From: Arachnopeziza araneosa
Taxonomy: Eukaryota > Ascomycota > Leotiomycetes > Helotiales > Arachnopezizaceae
Reading direction: 5' to 3'
Length of the DNA stretch: 64,000 bases
Assembly: GCA_003988855.1 (NCBI GenBank)
Contig: QYAI01000016.1
Location: 189,648 to 253,647 of the forward strand
The first letter of the stretch is position 1. Every line of letters starts with the position of its first letter. The translations under genes were made by a program, and so were the position numbers. Below the pieces are notes generated by a model that made no database searches, was not told where the DNA came from, and was given only the letters and a program-made list of their open reading frames with translations. Shown here piece by piece: positions 60,179 to 64,000 of the stretch.

Positions 60179-60806
60179 ACGGGAGATGTTGAACTGTAAT
60201 AGCAACATGGAATCGATCAATAGAGACGGAGGAGCCTGTACTGTATAGAATCAACCGAGAACCCATAACTACAAACTGTGTATATCTATCCGCAGGCTAC
60301 AACCGTGACGATACCCATCAAAACAGGGCAGCGTCTCTATTTTAGCCTTCTCACACTCTTGAGAAATTTGGATAGTTAAGTCATTTTTCAAACTGTTTCT
60401 TGATTCCACATTGCCATGGTGCCTTTAAGAGAAGACGAGTCCACAGTTATATTACTCTTATCCGTATCCATACACAGCATATCTCATGCCATCATCTCGC
60501 AACCTGTCTTCTCGTCTGCTGCTTGGAAATATCACAATTCTATTACAGTCATGGTAGCTGCTGTCTCTGAACAGTCTGATGCTCCGACCGCCCCAATCAT
60601 GTTGTAGAAACCACCAACTCCGTCGACCCGTACCAGATAGAAACACAAGCACCATGGAAATAAATCGGTACATAGAAGTGTAGTCCCCTTATGCCAGAAG
60701 AGGCTCGCGTTTGTCTTTCCTCTCAATGAACTCCGCATATGCATGGAACCATGGTTGAGGAATCCGCTCTCGTGCTTATGCATACACTGACAGAATTGGC
60801 TCTTCA
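60179..60806. other. Convergent 3' region (QCR7 / ANP1-type)
   Basis: 628 bp between two stop codons. Short open frames only; both terminators expected. Confidence 0.4.
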
Positions 60807-62300
60807 TTACGCATTTCCTGGCTTCTCCTCTGTATCTATATGCCATACCACATAATTTGGAAGACCGACAACTTCATAGCCAGCTCTTTTGGCCATTTTG
60901 GCAAATCCTTCGGTTTCTGCTTGGTTCTCAAATGCGTAGCATGGAAAATTTATACCTAGCAGTATCATTAGCATTTGCGGTCGAGCCGGTTCATCCTTTC
61001 ATACCAGATCTATGGACATCAGCCTTGACCACGATGTTCACTCCTCCGATGCCGTCGAGTTTGATTTCTTCATCTTTATTGTTACGCCAGTCGCCCATTT
61101 TTGCCATGTATACTCGACCTGTATCAAACTCCTTGTAGCCTGCCAGAACGTCAGAATTGACAAGACTTCACATGATCAAATGTCATACCTTCAACAATGA
61201 TTGTGTCTTTTGATAGTTTTGCGGCAAGTTTGAGGGCCTTATCCGATTCAATCCAGGAATTATAATCAACTAGATAGCGTCAGTGTCATTCTAGGCTTCT
61301 TCGCCAAAAAGCATTACTCACAGCGCCCTTCAATATCTTTGTCGTTCTCGTCGTACCTGTGGAACCAAACATCTAAGACAGTTAGTAACGGTCCAAAGGG
61401 CTAGAAGTGTAACACAAACTAGGAACAATGATATCCCTGTCGTGAGCGATGAAATCCTCAAGAATTTTCTCTGGGATATCCACAATATCTACATCTCTCC
61501 AATAAACCCAAGAATGCTCTGGCTTCAATGCCGCAGTGAGTAGATAATTTCTTGCCCTAGCCATAATCTTCCTTCTTGGGGCCTGGGCCGCAAACCCATG
61601 GCGCTCTTTGACAGATTGAGCAGTTATGCTCCCAAAGTCTTTCTCAACAATTAGAACGCTATTAAAAGGCTCGTTCAGATTATCAGTCTGCTTCTGCACT
61701 CGAGAAAGTTCTGCTGCGAGAACCGCGAGGGTGTCGTCTGTCGAATCTCCAACCAAGAATCCAAGATCTATCAGGTGGTGAGGATATGTTACTTCGAGAA
61801 GAAGGTCAAAATATTTAGGAAGAAAGTTTGCAGCATCTCGCAGAGGAGTCAAGATAAGAACCTTTTCTTCGTTCGCTACCGCTTTTGGAGTCGAGATAAT
61901 AGGATTCAGGTCGACTCGTCTAATCGTGGACTCATTTATTACCAAGGGCTCATGGTGGTTGAAAATAACAGGTGTTTGTAAATGCGCGTTCCAGTCCACG
62001 GCCTCATTCGATGTCATCATCATCGGTGGTTTCGAAGGACCCCAACAGTAGAATCTGTAGAGTTGGCAGACTATCAGCACTGGCGATTGAACAACGGGCA
62101 ATATCAGGAAAAAAGTCGTACCTCTGCATTTCTGATGCTGATGTGCTAACTCCTCTCCATAGTAATAATATTATGCCCGCTAATGCTACACAGAGCAGGA
62201 ACCGCGTTCTCGTGAGAAAAACCCATATCGCTCTTGTTGGGGGTAATTGAGCTTTCGCAGATTTCCACGTAACGTGCTTAGGGAGCAGCATGTTCGCCAT
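60807..62300 (-). CDS. Mannan polymerase subunit, ANP1/VAN1/MNN9 family mannosyltransferase
   Basis: Six exons, 62300-62122, 62054-61420, 61372-61322, 61269-61189, 61139-61005 and 60955-60807; 409 residues. Type II topology: short basic N-terminus, one span (FLLCVALAGIILLLW, about 34-48) and a Golgi-lumenal catalytic domain. Blocks: RFYCWGPSKPP, VLILTPLRDAANFLPKYFDL, HHLIDLGFLVGDSTDDTLAV, the DVD metal-binding motif in YWRDVDIVDIP (247-249), IIVPNVWFHRYDENDKDIEG, DGIGGVNIVVKADVHRSGIN and VVWHIDTEEKPGNA. These enzymes build the alpha-1,6 mannan backbone on N-glycans in cis-Golgi complexes. By eye ANP1 fits best, but MNN9 or VAN1 cannot be excluded. Short exons (51, 81, 135 nt) with GTTTGT and GTGAGT donors. 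Confidence 0.93.
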
Positions 62301-62963
62301 GAAAATCCGGGGCCCAAAGCTCCACCAATTCGCGGTATACTATCAATTCGACCGGTGAGCGAAGATGCGCCGGCGTAGGATATCGTCGCGGGGTGCGGAT
62401 TTGATCGCAAGCTCTGGCCGCTAAAGGTGAGAAGTTGAAGACGTTGACGCGAGCAGGGAGGTCTCGTATGCTCGATTTAGAAAGTTATTACTAAGCCGTA
62501 TTAGCGAGGCCGCTGTACCACCCCTGTCGCAGCAGTGAACGTCTTTTTATGAGAAACATCAACTTCATATTGGTAATTAAATGCAAATTTGTTAACCTCT
62601 GGACATCTCCGCTTGAACGATTATCAAGAATCAATCAGGAGCCGACTGACTTCTAGTGAGTAACATCCGATCGTCTGCAGCCTGAATGTCCATAAAGTCA
62701 TTTTCACGTGACAGCCCCTATGCCTTCTCTTTCTGGTCCGTCTATGTGCATGCTGTGTCCTTCCTAAAGCATTGTCTTCTGTCTCTTTTCTTCTATCAGC
62801 GACAAGCCGCGCATTTCATTCAGGACTGCTTCAATTAACACCTCTGTAGTAGGATCAAACCACGGCGGCTTACCAAGTCAGCTCTAGGCTCCAGCGGGCC
62901 TTGTCCATCAGACAAAACTCAGTGACAGTTGGATATTCTCAATTACAAGCAAAGAATTTCGCA
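62301..62963. promoter_or_regulatory. Divergent intergenic region ANP1-type / MAG1
   Basis: 663 bp between opposite start codons. CACGTGAC-like ATTTTCACGTGACAG at about 62700-62713 contains an E-box palindrome. No gene seen. Confidence 0.4.
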
Positions 62964-64000
62964 ATGTCGCTGAGGCGATCGGCTCGTCTCAGTGCTGCTA
63001 CCTCTTCGGTAGCTGAAGCTGCTATTCAACCCGCGAAAGTTCCAATTGTTAAAGTGGCAAATATTGGAAAGAAGAGAAAGGTGTCAGGCAATGATACGTC
63101 TCAACCTCTCACAAACAATGCCAGCCCAGCAACTCCAAAGAAGAAGAAATCAAAGACGGCCGCGCTACCTGTTACGCCCACTCCAGCTGCAGTTGGCCTG
63201 ATGTCAGATCCCTTCAAGTCTGGAGATGGCACAGAGAGTGATCATCATCGTGTGAACCGACTTGCCGCCCCAAACGGTACCAATGCTCTATTAGTCACTC
63301 CTGAAACCCACAGACTTGTTGCAAATAAACCAGTTGACCAAGTCTCTCCGTCCAAGCTATCTACTGTGACAATCACTACTGCAAATCTACTTGATGAAGC
63401 AATTGCACATCTCATCGCTGTCGAACCAAAATTGAAGCCTGTTATTGAAAAACATCCATGTCACATGTTTTCTCCCGAAGGCCTCTGTGAAGAAATTGAT
63501 CCTTTTAAGTCTTTATCAACAGGAATTATCTCCCAACAGGCATGTTATAAGCAGTCCACCATTTTTGATTCAGCATGCTAATGAGTAAATCAGGTATCGG
63601 GAGCAGCTGCAAAGAGTATCCAAGCCAAGTTCGTTGCACTATTCAATACAGATAATCCTGATGCAACCACACATAGCTTCCCAACTCCTTCACAAATTTG
63701 CAGCTTTAAGATTGAGACTCTTCGTACTGCTGGCCTTTCGCAACGCAAAGCAGAATACATTCAAGGTCTTGCACAAAAGTTCCACAGTGGAGAGCTTACC
63801 ACTTCAATGCTTCTTACAGCTCCCTATGAAGAGGTTCTGGAAGAATTGATCAAGGTGAGGGGACTTGGAAAGTGGAGTGTAGAGATGTTCGCCTGTTTTG
63901 GGCTCAAGAGGATGGATGTCTTTTCTATCGGAGATCTGGGTGTTCAGCGAGGTATGGCTGCATTAGCAGGAAAAGATGTTAGTAAATTGAAAGGAAAGGG
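62964..64000 (+). CDS. mag1: DNA-3-methyladenine glycosylase II (MAG1 type), 3' end beyond window
   Basis: Exon 1 62964-63539 (192 codons) and exon 2 from 63594 to the window edge, at least 327 residues. The N-terminal 100 residues are basic and disordered with a likely nuclear signal (PKKKKSK). The HhH-GPD domain follows: LDEAIAHLIAVEPKLKPVIE, GIISQQVSGAAAKSI, the helix-hairpin-helix LIKVRGLGKWSVEMF and FSIGDLGVQRGM with the catalytic Asp, as in AlkA/Mag1. The enzyme removes 3-methyladenine and other alkylated bases in base excision repair. The intron between IISQQ and VSGAAAK has a GC donor. The C-terminal helices are outside. Confidence 0.95.
63540..63593 (+). other. GC-AG intron in MAG1
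   Basis: 54-nt intron with donor CAG/GCATGT and acceptor AAATCAG; removal joins IISQQ to VSGAAAKSI exactly as in the family. Confidence 0.85.

Noticed and set aside
1..64000. Biosynthetic gene cluster, mating-type locus or intact transposon
   Set aside because: No PKS, NRPS, terpene cyclase, P450, mating-type, transposase or reverse-transcriptase motif on either strand.

Overview
The window is nuclear DNA of a filamentous ascomycete (Pezizomycotina). This rests on short introns of about 45-200 nt with GT..CTRAY..AG signals, a SepH/Cdc7-type septation kinase, mannan-polymerase, VFA1- and TAG1-type proteins, and gene-free AT-rich gaps. A leotiomycete is a guess. I reconstructed 25 protein genes by hand-splicing, with about 61 introns. 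I saw no tRNA, rRNA, CRISPR array or intact transposon.

Layout, left to right. 1-1847: 3'-truncated DENN gene (-). 3.7-7.6 kb: MTR4 exosome helicase (-), diverging from a tiny three-exon COX8/COX7C-type gene (+). 7.8-10.5 kb: MED18 (-) and KGD4 (+). 11.2-15.3 kb: RUS/DUF647 gene (+), cytochrome c/c1 heme lyase (-), MVD1 (+). 15.3-22.4 kb: AT-rich gap, VFA1 (+), gap, YVH1 (-). 22.4-28.9 kb: 6.5 kb without a recognisable gene, rich in simple repeats, upstream of a C2H2 zinc-finger gene (+, 28.9-31.3 kb). 34.6-36.8 kb: small coiled-coil protein (+) and TRAPPC13 (-). 39.1-48.4 kb: SET protein (+), KHDC4-like KH protein (-), ILV6 (+), TAG1-like membrane protein (-), unknown basic/acidic protein (+). 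49.3-60.2 kb: sepH kinase (+), MCP2/CQD2 ABC1 kinase (-), small membrane protein (+), mitochondrial NAD-type carrier (-), QCR7 (+). 60.8-64 kb: ANP1/MNN9-family mannosyltransferase (-) and MAG1 (+, cut by the window end).

The genes are mostly conserved housekeeping genes in alternating orientation with many short divergent promoters. Seven act, or probably act, in mitochondria (COX8, KGD4, heme lyase, ILV6, MCP2, carrier, QCR7). They do not form one pathway, and I see no biosynthetic cluster, defence island or new system. The most interesting signals are in splicing: a 13-nt microexon, three GC-AG introns, four GTCA 5' splice sites and several AAG 3' splice sites, each fixed by reading frame and mostly by protein-family alignment. 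Also of note are the long repeat-rich region before the zinc-finger gene and an orphan exon-like stretch near 48.7 kb.
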